DNA of 64,000 bases from Zerene cesonia (taxonomy: Eukaryota; Arthropoda; Insecta; Lepidoptera; Pieridae): contig NC_052114.1 of assembly GCF_012273895.1 (NCBI RefSeq), forward strand, positions 4,384,565-4,448,564, given 5' to 3'. A program made the translations under genes and the position numbers. The notes beneath the pieces are model-generated. The model had not been told where the DNA came from. It made no database searches and saw nothing but the letters and a program-made list of their open reading frames with translations. This document shows, piece after piece, positions 9,441 through 24,000 of the stretch (the stretch's first letter is position 1; each line of letters begins with the position of its first letter).

Positions 9441-12400
9441 TAAACCCTATGTATCATATAAAGTTATTCATATTAATTAATTTATAAAATTCATATAAAA
9501 ATATTTTTCAAATTTAATAAGCAATCAGTATGACATAGTTTTTACTCCATCCATCTTGTTTTTTGTTTTGTTTTATTCCCGAAGATTCAAGATTCTTTAC
9601 CTGCTTCAAGAAAAACAGTTGTTGCAATTTGATAAAGCAGTATTTGAATTGATTTTCTTTGAAAAAAGATTGATTTCGGGAATGAAATACAGAATTTTTT
9701 AAGCCGTAAATTCTGTAATTAAAGTAACTTTAAGTTAATACAAATTTTACCTCAATCCTTTATGAAGAGAGAAAAGTACATAAATAGAATACAGCATATA
9801 AAACGACTACAAAAGGGGGTCTTGTCGCTTGAGATCTCTTCCAGACTACCACAATGCAAAGGAACGCTGCATAAGGTAGAGTATTATTAATGATAAAAAA
9901 AATGGTATCTGAAAGATTTTTTAGTCATCCTCGAATATATAAATAATTTACTCTGCAAGTACAAGATACGAATGTGTAAATCTAAATTTATCTTTATGTT
10001 TTAGTTCGTTTTGTTCTAATAAAATTCATCTTAACGAGAGTCAAAACAGTAATGAGATCTCTATTAGACAACATGCATACAGTATACAATTGCTTTTTAA
10101 CAATGTAAGATCCAAAAATAAATTCTTTAGAAATTTAAATAATCGACAATAGCACTTAAACCCATCCCCAAACAGACACTGTTATGGTCACCATCCAAAA
10201 GAGTTATAGTTAATTATGATTATGGCTTTTAACATCCGTTACAAAACGCAAATAGAAGCAAAATTAAGCGACTAGCGTCCACTAGTTCCGTTTCGCATTA
10301 TCCAAATGTAGACGTTACGCCACTAATTTGTTAAGCCATAGCGCTGCGGAAACTAACTGATAGACTATGCTTTTGTGTCTTAATGAACGCTGTCAGAACG
10401 GACGGTGGTCCATGCCAAGATTAATGTGGCCCACCTTTCACCGCCCTTGTTATCTTTATGGCCATATTACTTTAGTGTGCCGTGATTTGCATTGTCTTTG
10501 GCGTTTTAATAGAATTTGCAGCGCTCTTGCGAAGACGCAAGGTGGAAAATACTTTATCGCGCAATTCCGTGCAAGCTACAATGTAATGAGTTAATGTTTT
10601 AATGTGTAGTATATAGGGTTAAGTTTGCGACTTTTTCCCTATTCTGATGGTGGAAATATCACCCTTACGTAATGCGCTTTCTATTCTTAGAGACTAGAGA
10701 CTATAATTTTTAATATTTGTCGCAACCCTTTACTGCTTGAAACATTTATGGCCTTCGAGACATAGCTCACCTCTGTTTTGAAGTTCAGAGTCTGTATTAT
10801 TCTGTACTCATGTTTCTTTGTTAACTTGTTTTAATTTTCATACATCTCTCAACTTCTACGGGGCATAGACCTGGCACGATCAAGAGTAACCCACCACACC
10901 TCAGTGCCGATGCCATCACCATAGAAATTAAAAAAATCATTCTTTATGAGTAATAGGAATTACAATTACTGCTGGGCCTCAATTCTATATCTAGTAATTA
11001 CGCCATACCACACAACGCATGATTTGCAATTTCTTTAATAGCACGTAGTGTATTGTTTATCCCGTAAATTGAAAGAGCGGTTTCTTGCTTAAATGTCTGC
11101 ATCGAAACTTTTAATCACATTTTTAGAAAAACGTCGCTCTCGCCAACTTTTTTCACAACAGATAAAGTTTGGTGGTTTAACTTACATTGCTTGCCACGAT
11201 CTTGCATAGACGCAACGTAATTTATTTATTATGTAGCTGGAGTAGTATAGGTACATAGGTAAATACAATTATGTTTTACTCCCCATCTCCCCCGAATTCG
11301 GGGTAAAATGTTCCCGGGAGTTTACATTTGACGATAAATATTCTATGTAAGAAATATTTCTATGACACTAGGAATAATATTATTTTTGGCATAGATTTAA
11401 CTCACCTTAGCCCTCTCTACCATGTAGTACTACCAGTTTATATACTACAAATGTTTTGTATTACTGTTAGAAATATAGAACACATAATTCTATTCTCAAA
11501 ATTTGTGTCATAGACTCTGTACGCGATGTAATGGTTCTAAAAAAAATATTCGAAATCAGAGCAGATATGGAAATCCGTTACACATAATATAATTAAATCA
11601 TCTCCATTAATAATTAATTGATTAATAACATAATACAATAACATCGTTAATGCGGTCTACTCTACGGAGCAGATTTGTCTTTGATCTTAATTAATATTGG
11701 TAAAGTCGAAGCTAACAATTTAGTCCTTAGCCTACCCAATCTGTGTACTAGAAGTTCAAATATATATTTAAATGCAATAATTGTATGTGAAATAATTGCT
11801 TTAATATCAAGACTTTATAATTTATTAGCACAATAAAAGAAACCTTTCTAACTTTGAATATTAAATACAATATTAATATTAATAATTGAGAATTGTTTCA
11901 GTCGTAGGAAACGACACGATTTCTAGGAATGGAACAAGACAGACACATACTGAGAGGTAACAGAATTCAAATCCACAACTAGATTATACAAAGCTCGACC
12001 GTGAAACAAAGTTATCATTGCATGGTCGGGAACACGAGTGAATACGTAAATACCTTACATTAGTTAGTCGTCTAATGAAAACGTGAAATGCCCATGTTTA
12101 TTTCAAAGAGTCGGAACATTTTATTATAAGGCTTTGAATATTTATAACACAGTTTAGCGTTTCGATGCTATTTATAGTATATTAATAGTACAATATATAT
12201 TATATCTACTCACGTCTTACAAAAATGAAGTGATTTGTTATTTTAAACCACACTTGTATACACAAAATTTATACATAAATATCGAGGAGAAACACAAGAT
12301 TCAGCATTACAGATATATTGTGTTTAAATTAATTTCAAAAAACGTTTAAAATTCTTCCGTGGACATCTATATGTCTATACGTATGAATTTGGCATCTTTA

Positions 12401-13194
12401 TTCTCTATATTTACATATATTCGAATATGCAGCTGATGTTTGTTAAGTGTAACATTATAGAAAAACTGAACATTACGCTTTAATTATAGAATTAACTAAA
12501 TTGTCTCACTTCCTTTTAAGTTGAGTATGGAAGGAAATATTTAATCCTAACGATAGGATCGTTAATAGCAGGCAAGATAGTAAACTCATGAAATGATTGT
12601 CGCCAATCCTTCGTAAGTGTATAAAGTTAGAATTAAATCTGTTCGTGCGTATGTTAAGACTCAATTTTGACTCACTAATCGACCCATTACGTGCAAATAC
12701 AGGTGAAGCTAATAAAAAATAAAAGCGTGTTAAACACAGAAAGGCTTTCACCCTCGTCATATGAAAAAGTTATTTTAACGTTTGGTTTAATTTATAGAAT
12801 CTATTTGTTCATCTAAAATTGTTGTAAGATAAGGTTTTAATTTAAGGAATGTTCGTAATTTATTTAAATCTCCTGTTAACAGGACTAAACATTAGATTGT
12901 TAAACATTAAGTTGTGGAACTCTAAACTTGTCTATTTTGCGTGAGCGCAAAACTAAGGCTCAGACCTTAAATTAATTTACTTCAGTTTGTCATCAACTTC
13001 GTACCCAGAGACATAATTATAATTATGAACTCGGTTTTATACGATATAGATAAAAATGCCATTTTGAGCTAATTATGAACAAGGTATATACATTTTTTAT
13101 ATCTATTGTAATGTAATTGGTGCTAAATAAAGATTATATTATTATGCTTTTAGATATTTAAAATTTTTCTTACTATTAAGTCATGTCGATTGCA
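9441..13194. other. gene-free stretch with one complex non-coding island
   Basis: No ORF with recognisable homology. Most is AT-rich simple sequence. The part at about 10150-10570 has higher complexity and GC and lacks repeat features; it contains several TTTATGG/TTATGGC-type homeodomain-like sites and could be a regulatory element. A repeat fragment at 12696-12738 is listed separately. The rest looks like neutral intergenic DNA. Confidence 0.35.
12696..12738 (+). repeat. repeat fragment with GTGAAGCTAATAAAA core
   Basis: The core GTGAAGCTAATAAAA followed by AAGCGTGTTAAA is also found at 35970-36008, and a shortened form at 37945-37975. It is an interspersed repeat fragment of unknown class. 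Confidence 0.5.
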
Positions 13195-13432
13195 GACCTT
13201 ACGCCTCTACAAATAGATTGCCGACTTCAAACTGTAATAGGATTAAGAAAGGATTGAAGAGAGGAATAAAGGAAAGGACTAGGAAGGGTAAGAAAAAGGA
13301 TATAAGTTTCCGACCCCACGCACTGAACAAAACACGATGCTATTTCACGTCGGTCTTCTATGTACACCCTGTACTTCCCCGGAGCGAGCTGGCCCAATTT
13401 GTGCCGAAGCGTGCTCGACTCCCACATACAAA
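13195..13432 (-). repeat. dispersed repeat family A, copy 3 (reverse)
   Basis: Read on the - strand it contains the GCATGAAATAGCATT-like part, the CCTTTTCTTACCCTTCC body and the GTAGAGGCGTAAGGTCTGC end in the same order as 36556-36832. ORFs on both strands here are products of the repeat. Confidence 0.6.
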
Positions 13433-15164
13433 AACTAGACTGTTCAAGTAAATAGAAATATAATATATTTTTTTGTATATTTGCCGATTTATTTATTAGA
13501 TTTACATATAGTTACAAACTAAACATTAAAAATGTTTTTTATAAACCCGACCTGGTTCGTAATATTAACTTGAAATAACGAACAATTTTAAAACATCAAT
13601 ATCATCTTTAATCTGATTATAAATCAATGTAAACGGATTCATAATATTTTAATGAATCATGCAACTTTGCTTAAAGATCATTTTTAAATATGTAGAATCT
13701 AAAAGATAGAAATGAGCACTAGATATAGTTGAAATAAGCGTTCCAGGTGTGTTTGTATTAAGTGATCCGAATTTGTCATCGCTTTCACCTGTTGGGCGAA
13801 GGCAGGCCCTGTAATCTCATGATTACAAGGGACGAGTGTTTACCTACATTAAGTCTCGTAACAGAACGGTCTCATCTGTTTTTACCTTGGATCCATCTCT
13901 AATAATACTCTAGGCGGTGTTTGCGTCTTAGAAATTAGTCTGAATTATTATTCACGGTCTGTACCACACGATAGTTTTGTTAAATTAAACCCTGTGTCTA
14001 GACTTCTGATGAAATAATATCATGACACAACAAACTTTCATTGTAAATATCGGAAAACCACCAGAACATCATTGTTATTTCAAATTTTTAATTTTCAAGA
14101 ACTCAAACCATTTCAAAATACATACATTCGCAGTCGTTTTCTATAAACGATTTATTTAAACCCAGTGGAAATACTTCTATTATGCAAAGTCACGTAAGAA
14201 TTCAAATCAGTTGTTATTATAGGACATTTAATTAACTTCCAGAATTTATTGGATAAGCTCAAAGACACGTGCATTAATTAACTACAGTCAACAAAGAACC
14301 TAGTTTTGTTTGAAAAAGATCTTACTTCTTTTGCTGAAATATTTTTAAGTAATTAAATATTTTTATTTACCTATTAAATGTTTCTAAACGTAACAAATTT
14401 ATTTTATTGTCTGAAGATAATACGTGTATAGGTATAGTATGTTATCTGTGATTTAGATGTGCCTAACTATGAACTTTACCTAAATAACTACAAATACAAC
14501 TAAAATTTTAAGAATAAGTATAGCAAACGGACTGTCGTATCAAGTAAAATAGTACCAAACTTAAACGTTCAAAAATTGTATACGTAATCCCATTAGAGCA
14601 GCTGAAACAATCCGGCTAAAATATGAATGACCCAGGAAATATTACGGCGCTATATTCTGTGTTAATGCCCAGTTTCTACACCAGTGTCATGAAGTGTATT
14701 GTGTTAAATCCTTACCTAGTACACAAAATCCGAACAATACAATATGTGTCTATGAAAGTTGTTTGTTGTGAACAAAGAGGCAAAAGATTTCACTATATAC
14801 ATAAACCATTAGCGTGTGTTGTCCCTATAAAATGCCAGGCCCTTTGAATACAACTGGCACATTTCTGCGTAGCTACCACAAAATTACCTTCACACATTTA
14901 CGTTTGATATGCTACGGTACGACCCTTAACATTAAATTTTCAATTCTCATTGCTTTGCTGTGCGACAGTTGCCCGATTTAGTCTGCATACTATTAGAATC
15001 ACAGGTCAGCATTTAAAAATCCTAGTATATAGGTAAGCTTAGTTTAATGTCTTTATGATATCCGTATCAACAACAGGTTTATGATCAATTGCTTTAATAC
15101 ACTGGTTAAAATAATTGCATCATTATCAATACACAACGAATTTTGGAGAAAAGAAAAAGGAATT
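13433..15164. other. gene-free AT-rich stretch
   Basis: Between two family A repeats. I see no exon, RNA gene or strong regulatory signature. Confidence 0.3.
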
Positions 15165-15392
15165 GATGTTTCGTCCCTTAGAAGATCAAACCATTTTATA
15201 TTATAGCGGGTGGTTAAGGAATAAGGAAAGGGAAGAAAGGAATGGACTGGGAGAGGTACGGAAAAGGAAACAGGTCTCCACCCCCCCACTCGTCGCCCGA
15301 AACACAATAGACATTTCATGCTACTACTTTACACCGATCTTCTACGAACTGTCCCAATTCGTGCTAAAGCGAGCTCGACTCCCACACTAAAT
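15165..15392 (-). repeat. dispersed repeat family A, copy 4 (reverse)
   Basis: Same order of elements as copy 3, including the AGCGAGCTCGACTCCCACA end. ORFs of about 90 codons on both strands are produced by this repeat and are not genes. Confidence 0.6.
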
Positions 15393-17877
15393 TAGACTTT
15401 TGAAATCATAACATTTAACCACACGTTATTTTAACATGTTTATTCATTACGTATATTATTTAACAGCTAAATACTTCACAGTAAATGTGATTACGGAAGC
15501 TGATTAACTACAATTTAGCATAGATAAAGATTCAGATACTAGAAAACTCTACAAATCGTTTGTATTTCATCTAATTTCTCAAAAATTTCATCAAACAAAA
15601 TTTATTCTTCTGTTCAATAGCAAAATGGAAGAAAAAATTTCATTTACTTAATCTCTCCCTCGTTATATTTTTATTATCTTATTAAACTGTCAGAAAGTTA
15701 AAGATTGTAACTTTGCTAAGAAAGATTTACGGTTTATTCGTTCCTTATTCATTAATATTTTACGATTTCATTTGTATATAAAGCTTAAGAGGTATCTTCT
15801 ACATCAAACAAAATGTTGGGTATTCAATATAAATGCTCTGGAAATGTGGAAGCGACGTCAAAGATTCATTGCCAATTAAACAGCTCCAAGCCATAAATAA
15901 TAAACGAGTATTTAAATGGCAAATGTTTTGATTCATACAAGGCACTGCAGTGAAATTTATACAGTCAAATTAACGAGAATTTTATGGAAACGGAAAACAT
16001 ACTCTTATTTTGAGGTATAATTGCTTCTAAGAACTGAGCCTAGGCTTGTTTCGTTTTGATTAAAAAGATTCTAAAAAACTTGCTTAATGTGTGTGTTATT
16101 TTCACATCATACAGTTTAATTCCGGTACTAAATTCTAAACGATAGGTAAATATGTGAGGGACCTGCGATACCGTAATTTTCTAAACGCCTGAATCCATCT
16201 CTAATGAAAACCATTTCAAATTTTCCCATCCCGGAATTAATTCCATTAACATTTAGTTTCATTTTAAATCGTTGTAATCTTTTGGTCATCAGCTCGTTTT
16301 TATTGCGGCATGAATTTCCAATTTAACGTTAGAGGTAGTCGTAAATTTGGGAGGGCAAACCTACGGGACCTTTCGATTCCCCTTTCATTAAATCGATTAT
16401 AGCGCCTCTGTTTGTGCTGCCTTTTATAGAGGTGAGGACTTTGATCACAAAATTGCTTTAAAAACAACAAATTAAGCCCGTTCCGCTTACTCAGGGCTCT
16501 TACATAAAACTAATTATAATGCGATAGGATAAATATTTACAGAGTATTATAATTACTTTGTGTTTGTAATCTAGGTGTAACTGAAAATACATGAGGGTGT
16601 TGTAATCAACACGGTAAATATAATTAACATAATCTACTGAGTCAATCTTTGTAATACTCATATTGACATAGGAGAAAACAAAAGTTATTGTTCACGATTT
16701 ATAGACATTGTTGATAAATGTAAGGAAGTATAGATAACTCTGAGAAGGTAGAATGCCATATCCAAATAGAAGCAAATATTTCGCATCTCTGGCTCTTTTC
16801 AAAACTAAACATAGGACGATGATAAAACCTGTTATACCTTTCATTATCGAAACCAGGACAATTCATCCTTTAAGAGCACTGTACAAGAGTTACAGTCAAA
16901 GAATCAATTTTAAAGCGAGTGAGCTACTTTGCAGATGAATGTCATCCAGATGAGTGTTTGAAAATTAAATTTAAGACAATGAAACAATAATTGTATTTTA
17001 TCATTGTTAATGAAAAGTTTTATCTGGTCGTTTGTTATCTACTCCTAAATTCTATCGCTACTCCTAATTTCTATCCGTCCTAAATTTAAACCATGCTTGT
17101 TGATGAATATGTTAATTGTGATTAGATATTGTCTTATCGAAATTTCCGATTAGGTGGAAATCTACTTAAATGTTCTTAAAACTTTGAAACTGAAAATTGT
17201 ACAAGTCTCAATTTCGGGGTAATCTTGAAAACGAGCGTGTAATACCACCTCGCTATTCGAATAGTTTAGTTTAAAGTTCCCCCATAAAAATACCAGCCTA
17301 AGTCGGGTTAATGCGACTTTATAGCTTAGTACCGCTAAAATATTCCAAGATATCCATTGGGTCGAAATATCAGACGAAGAAATTTGCACAATTTAAAACA
17401 TACAGGTAGATATTTCGCGGGACTAACATTTATTCCTTGTAAATTATTCATGAAGCCATGTCTCCGTAACGAGTCGGTTGGAGAGCAAGCCTACTGTCGA
17501 TAATGAACTAACGTTTTTATTCAAACCATCCTTTTTAAATAAAATGGAAATATCGTTCGATTCCAAAATAACAAGAGCCAATTAGGCGATACTTTACTCG
17601 ATAATAATGTGATACTTATTATTTTGTATCTATTTATAGTTTAAGGATGAATGTAAGTAACTGAAATATTGTGAGTCAAGTTAACATGTATTTACACGAA
17701 TAGCTATATGATCAATCATTGTCATCATATAGATTAATTATTGTCTAATAAGTAGATGCTACAGGAGTTTCATTATTAAAGTATTGTTATATATAACATA
17801 ATCTTCTTAAGCAAATTTAATGTTTAACATTTTAACACGTTCTCTTTCATTAATGCCTACATAACTGACTAGTGTGA

Positions 17878-17951
17878 AAACTTTGTGAAGGGGATTAAAT
17901 AATTCTGTTTTCCATTAAGCTTAGAAAAGCCCCTTCAAAAACACAAAGTTT
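17878..17951. other. hairpin with two stems
   Basis: A 10-bp stem (17878-17887 with 17942-17951) and an inner 6-bp AAGGGG/CCCCTT stem (17888-17893 with 17930-17935) are separated by a 6-base bulge on the 3' side. The loop is 36 bases. It could be a structured RNA or a remnant of a foldback element; nothing identifies a known miRNA. Confidence 0.3.
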
Positions 17952-20929
17952 GTCGTTCCAAGTCACACTTCTCGCATGGAGCAGATTTTGTAACTCACTA
18001 ATTAGTTAAACAATAGACACGTATGGAAGACGCATCGTACAGAGATGTACAACATGATTTGAATCTTGAAAGGCTTTGTCACTTTAAATTAAGAATAACT
18101 CTCAAAGCATAGCTAGTTCAATCGCATTCTTGGACCAATCGTTATCTCCTTTATCTCCTTTCATCTTCTATTACCGTTTTATTCGATTGATAATAATTAA
18201 ATAGGCACGATGCAAATAGCTATTAATTTGACTTAACCGTACTGTTTTTGACTTTTTAATAATCATTATTCATGAAGCCAGTGCTTATCAATACTTAGTC
18301 AAGGATTGGCCATCTAATTGTAGAATGTTTGTTATTAAAAATACCAACAGGGACCGCTGAGTAAATTTTATAGCTCCAAGTATTTTCATTCTCTATCTAT
18401 ACCTATAGAATATCCGTCTTATATTAGGACAAATCGTAAAGAATTCTTGAGTTCTTTCAGTTTTACGATTGTCTGAAGTGATAAATTTGAATAGAGGTTT
18501 TTCTTTTAATTTTGTTTATTTGAATTGTAACCAGTGAATGTATTTTAGACGTTCGATGAGGCAAGTGACGTTAAAATATTCGAAAACAGCTTGTAAGGTC
18601 TACAAAACTAAGAAGGACGCCTTAATCACAGACTTAATCGCACAATAAAGTTTACCAAGCTAACAAAATAGTGCAATCTAGCGCTGTAAACAATAGTCCC
18701 ACATCGGGTTCTCTTTCTAACGGATAGCTTCAATCTAAATTTAATTTCGAACTAAGCGCCCGTACTCTACTTAATAGACTTTCCTGTTGAATTCTTTTCC
18801 ACTACATTCAATCTCACTCGCTGCAAGTCACAGTAGCCTTAAGGACTTACACGCGATTAAAAGAACAAATTCGTTTTCTGTTACAGAGTTACACGTAGTT
18901 CTTCGATACAATTTCCTTGGTGCTGGGCTGTTAGTTCTTTTATCATGAACGACGCATTCTTTGACGCAACGTGCTAGAACTTGGAGATATCTGTATACGA
19001 TAGAGTAGTGCTACATGATCTTTTGTATGAAAAATTTTAACCTAGATCTTATATTAATTCATAAATTGATGAGCATCAATTCTCCAATTATTGAGACATC
19101 GATAAAGAATGGAAATCTACTTCTTCTGTTATATGAGAGGCAAGATATAAGAGAGAAAATGTATACGTAACGTAAAATACATTTTCTACGTACGTATGAC
19201 TAATGAGTAAGGATTGCACGTTAAAAAGATATGTATTTAATTTGTTTTCGTATTAGTGTATGTGCTAACAAATATTGATGAGTTTCCTTTCAGTCCTTCT
19301 TATGTCATCACATTGCATGGTTGCACGCAATTAATATTTTAATCGTTATATAGTTTTAAACTATGTCCAATATAATAAATACCCTTATTAAAAGATACGA
19401 AATCTGCGTATATTTTCATAAGTTTTCATCTCGTTTATAATATGTACTTATATATGACAATTCAATAATAAATAAGTGAAACAGAATCAATGCAACCAAA
19501 TATGCAATCATCACTAAACATTTTAAGACCCAAGTCAGAAAATGAAAACTACGAAATAACGCTTTGAAGTTTTTCACGGCTGAATATTTTATTCAACCGC
19601 CAACGATGTCGCCGTAACTAAGAACTGAAACCGTTCATGGCATGGCGGACACCGAAACTAGCCGTTTAAAGAGTGCGCCGATCCGAGGGACCATGGAGCC
19701 GACAGATTAAATTGTCTCACCCAAGTTACAATGGGAAACTACTCCGAACACGATTATCTTGTTATCTCTGTAGTTTATTCTCTTCGGTCTGTTTGCCGTT
19801 TACACACGGCCTGTTGGTTTACGGTTCGGATAAGAATTGAGTTCGTATTGAATTATCGCACGAATATGTATTTCAACTGTTTATTGTATTTGTATGATAA
19901 TTTGAGTTCGTTATATGTACGAGTTTATAATCCAATTTAACTAGATATTGTTATTGTATGTCATGAAAATACATGTAAAAGTACATATTTCCAAAAATTT
20001 TGTGTATTTCCCGTTATAAAATTCAACTTAGAAGGAAATGATTCAAAACATAACGTTAATTAGTTTGGCTGGTAGCTGGCAAACTGTCAATTTATATATT
20101 ATTTAACAAAATTTTTAAAGTTTGGGGAGAATATTTGTATGTGAACTATATTTGCATAATACTCATCGTTTTATTAACTGGAGCCGTTAGCACCACTTAA
20201 ATGCTCCAAAACCATTTCAACCATTTTTGTTTATTTGATGGACATAGTTTTCACAAAACATTCAGTTGCTCGAGAAACAAATGACGAAAGTTTCTCAAAT
20301 ATTCCATTTACTGTTGAGTCAATTTAACTCTCAGCTTTTCCAGCGAATTTTTTTTGTAAAAACACTTTATATTGAACATTTATTTAAACTGCTAGCGGTC
20401 GATATTTTATTCAATGAAATAACAGATTCAGTCCATCAATCGATTTAATCTATAGAGTTTCCTAGTATATTTTCTAAATGATAAGTGTTTCATTGCTAAT
20501 TAATATCGAGGATATGTAAATAATTAAAACATAATGAGACGAATAGAGCCTTAAAACTTATTAACTCTGTTAATCATCTTCTAATATATCACATCGAAAA
20601 AATATTTTGTGTCAACATCCATTATATTCAGTTTCATGCCTTATACGTTGTTGTATTTAACAAAGGTCCAGTTCTATTATTGTTTCATGATTCGTTGCTA
20701 CACTTATCATCAGATGATACTCCTGTAACTCGGCATTCGTATAAGATACGAAAGCTGTGTCTTGTGTGGTCTCGCAATCTAATGATACAGTTTGCAATGT
20801 TATCGCCTCCCGCATTATGCCTCTATAAGATGAGAGTTTAGGTATAAAACGGTGGACAGTATCGTATTATGCACTGCAAAGGGGACTGCAGTTATTTATT
20901 AGGGATCGGGGCAGTCGACGCGATCACTC

Positions 20930-21010
20930 TGTTGTCCCCGGCAGCAGGCCAGCCTATAAATTGTGCCAAGGCTCTCTCTGCACTGCAGTCTGTGCTCGTG
21001 GATTGTTTAA
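20930..21010 (+). promoter_or_regulatory. promoter-like TATA element without a following ORF
   Basis: TATAAA at 20955-20960 in a GC-rich patch, then GCAGTCTG near an initiator position about 30 bases on, then CTCGTG near 20995. These match the layout of a core promoter. No ORF or splice chain follows that I can recognise, so a non-coding transcript or chance are both open. Confidence 0.2.
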
Positions 21011-24000
21011 TAAATGCAGAATAACTTCAGTAATACCTAACTAATGGATATAAAAAAAACTAAAAGGTCTGGTTAAAAGTAAAAAAGAGTATAATTTTAT
21101 GAACAGTTTTGATAATACACACAATGGCAGTATTTATGAACTAACTAGTTTTTTGTGCAATTTTTATTATCCAAATCATAAGCAGTTTCAAATCTATTTA
21201 TTCCACATTCATGGAATAATTAATACACGTAGAATGTGTCTGAATTCTCTTTTCCTTTCATATAAAAGTATTACACATTCAATGCGAACAGAAGAAATAA
21301 ATCGTTACACTTTCTTGTATCTGCGCACTTAGCGCTTGGAACTACCGACCACTATATTTTATCGGCTTTGCCATAAATAGTGCGAAACTTAATGCAACTC
21401 GAAATGAGGCTAAAGCGAGCAGAGCCTTTGCCTGTGGAATATTTAATTTATTCACGTGTTGATTATAATAATTTATTTATATACATTTCACGCTATAATT
21501 TATACTTAGAACAAGTACTCATACTTTGTGATACCTATGGTACCTATAGGAAGTTGTAATAGAGTATATCAAAACTTGTCCTAAGCAAATAATTTAAATT
21601 ATAGTCTTGAAATTATTTTGTTTATTTTTTATTTACATCAAAAATCAAAATCATCGTAGGGATCGTTTGTAAGTCATAATTTGATAAAGAATATCGATAT
21701 GACTAGATTTTGCAAAGATTTAACGATACCAGCTAATATCAACGTTATATTCACGGAGAGTATTACAAAATGGATTGGATGTTATTCGTTATCACTTCGC
21801 CCCTTGCGGGTTGCTTCATTTGACATTGGGCGAGCAGACCTGTGTCACAGATACGGGCGACAACGTAAATCCTTTACATTTAATACTGGCTATTAAATAT
21901 TAATTGTAACCGTACGTATAAGTTTTATAAATAAAGTCTGCAACGGGAATAGTAATAAGATATTTTCAACTGATTCACGTGATTCCTTTTGTATTTTATT
22001 GGATTTTTTATTTATTTTTGGGCACCTTTCCCCCAGAGCCGTTGTTGAAGCGGTTTTTTGTCGACAAGAATAATTTGATTGTTCTATCATAATTCACATT
22101 TTGAGGCTGCATTACATTCATGTCTTTAAAACATGTGGTGAACTACATTATGACAAATTTAAACGTCATTAAAAATTACTTAAAATTCCTGATTAACATG
22201 AAAATAATTAAATATTCGAGCTAAAACATTGCACAATATTAAAATTTTTCAGCAGATAATTTATACTTCTTCATATTTTACTATTTTTATAACAGCATGT
22301 TTGTTTATTACAAAGCATTATTATATGGGTCACAGAAAAAGTACACTAAGAGAACGACGACTTGGCAATGTTACTAATGTTTTGGGCACGCTCCTCAATG
22401 ATAATAGGCGCACCTAGATAGCGATTTTCGTTTTATACTCTGTTACATTAATTCTGTAACATTTAGTTTCACAAATAATGTGCGTAATATTTTTTCTTGT
22501 ACAAATTTTGTTTGAAAATTATTGTAAGTCTTTTCAGATTTTGCTTAATTTTCACTTTCGTAACAGAGAGTAACAATTAATCGCTTATAAAAAAATTTAA
22601 TTAGTATTACAATTATGCTATTATAAAACGCAGAAATTAGTAATCAAAATACTAAAAATAGAATATGCCTGGCAATATATACAAAATCTATCGTAAATAA
22701 TATTGAAAAATCTAAAAAATAAATAATAAAACGTTTAGTTAAGCTCTCATTTATTTGTCAACTTTAAGCGAAACGTGTGCCTAAATTCTCAGTACAATAT
22801 TAGGGAGCTCAGCAATATAATATGTAAAACTACAATAAACCGAAACGGACCCTAGTTTCTTATTCACGTTTCTATATGAAAGACAACAGGGATTTGTGTA
22901 CATTAATTAAACAGACCCGAAACGCTAGCCAATATACGAATAGTTTCTTAATAATTAATGGGTAAGTAACGGCAAGCCTGGAGCCCATAAAAATCCGTCT
23001 TGATGCGGCTCCATTTCAATACATACATGTAGGCTTACGTGTGGGAATAATTTATTCATTGGTCGGTAGCTCGGTTCTGTGGGAGGTGAAGGTAAATTTA
23101 GTGCAAGGACCGCTTTTAAATTTTCAAGAACAGAACCGAGAACAAAGGACCACCGCTCTCTATCAGGCGATAAAGAGGGCGAAATGTGTCCACTGCACAA
23201 GCGCATAGAACACATTTTATAGCTCCACTACACCGCAGCCACCTGTTCTCTTTTAGACAAGTCTTTAACTAATATAGACGACTCGGTAAAATGTTACTGC
23301 GGGGACAGCGGGCCGCGAAAGTGCTCGCATGCAGAATATCTTTATTTAGAACTTGTGTCTTTATTTATTGACTAAAGATTTCACAAAAGCGTAAACGATT
23401 TAAGGCTTGAGATTCTTTTAACTGAATTGTTTTTTTACGAATAGGTTATTTGTAAAAAAATATTTATCACAAATAAATTTACAAGGAGTCGAAAATTACA
23501 AATTTGTAATCAAAAGTGGGCTCGTTCATTTGGATATGTTGTGTTAATATTTCCTATAACATTAACATATTCAAACAATGCATTATTAAATTCAACTGTA
23601 TGTTCCAAAATCCATACTAAATAAAGATAATGTTTTTACAAATAACACGTAAACTCATTTTAATGGGGATTAATGGACAGTGCTCGTTTAACATGATCAA
23701 TTAACATATACGAGTAAGTATTTAAAATATTAATATTCTGTTGAAAATTACTTTTCTTTCCAAGCAAATATAAACGTAATATAAGTCTCGTACCAGAGTA
23801 CAAACAAATCTTACACATTTTTACACTGCGGGGAATTTACCTAAGATGTTAGAAGTGCCTTATCACTATACCTAAAAAGTTTGTCTTCATTCATGAGCAT
23901 GTCAGACCATTGCTATCGTTGGATTATGTGGAGCGAAAAAATCGTACAAAGGCTTAGAGCTGTGCTGTTTTTGCGATTTACCCCGACAGTTTCGAGTGCT

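Noticed and set aside
13218..15390. ORFs of 66-91 codons on both strands at 13.2-13.45 and 15.05-15.39 kb
   Set aside because: They coincide with family A repeats and appear in corresponding frames of both copies, so they come from the repeat.
22955..23215. 86-codon - strand ORF
   Set aside because: No recognised homology, no splice partner and no promoter; the segment looks like a non-coding island.
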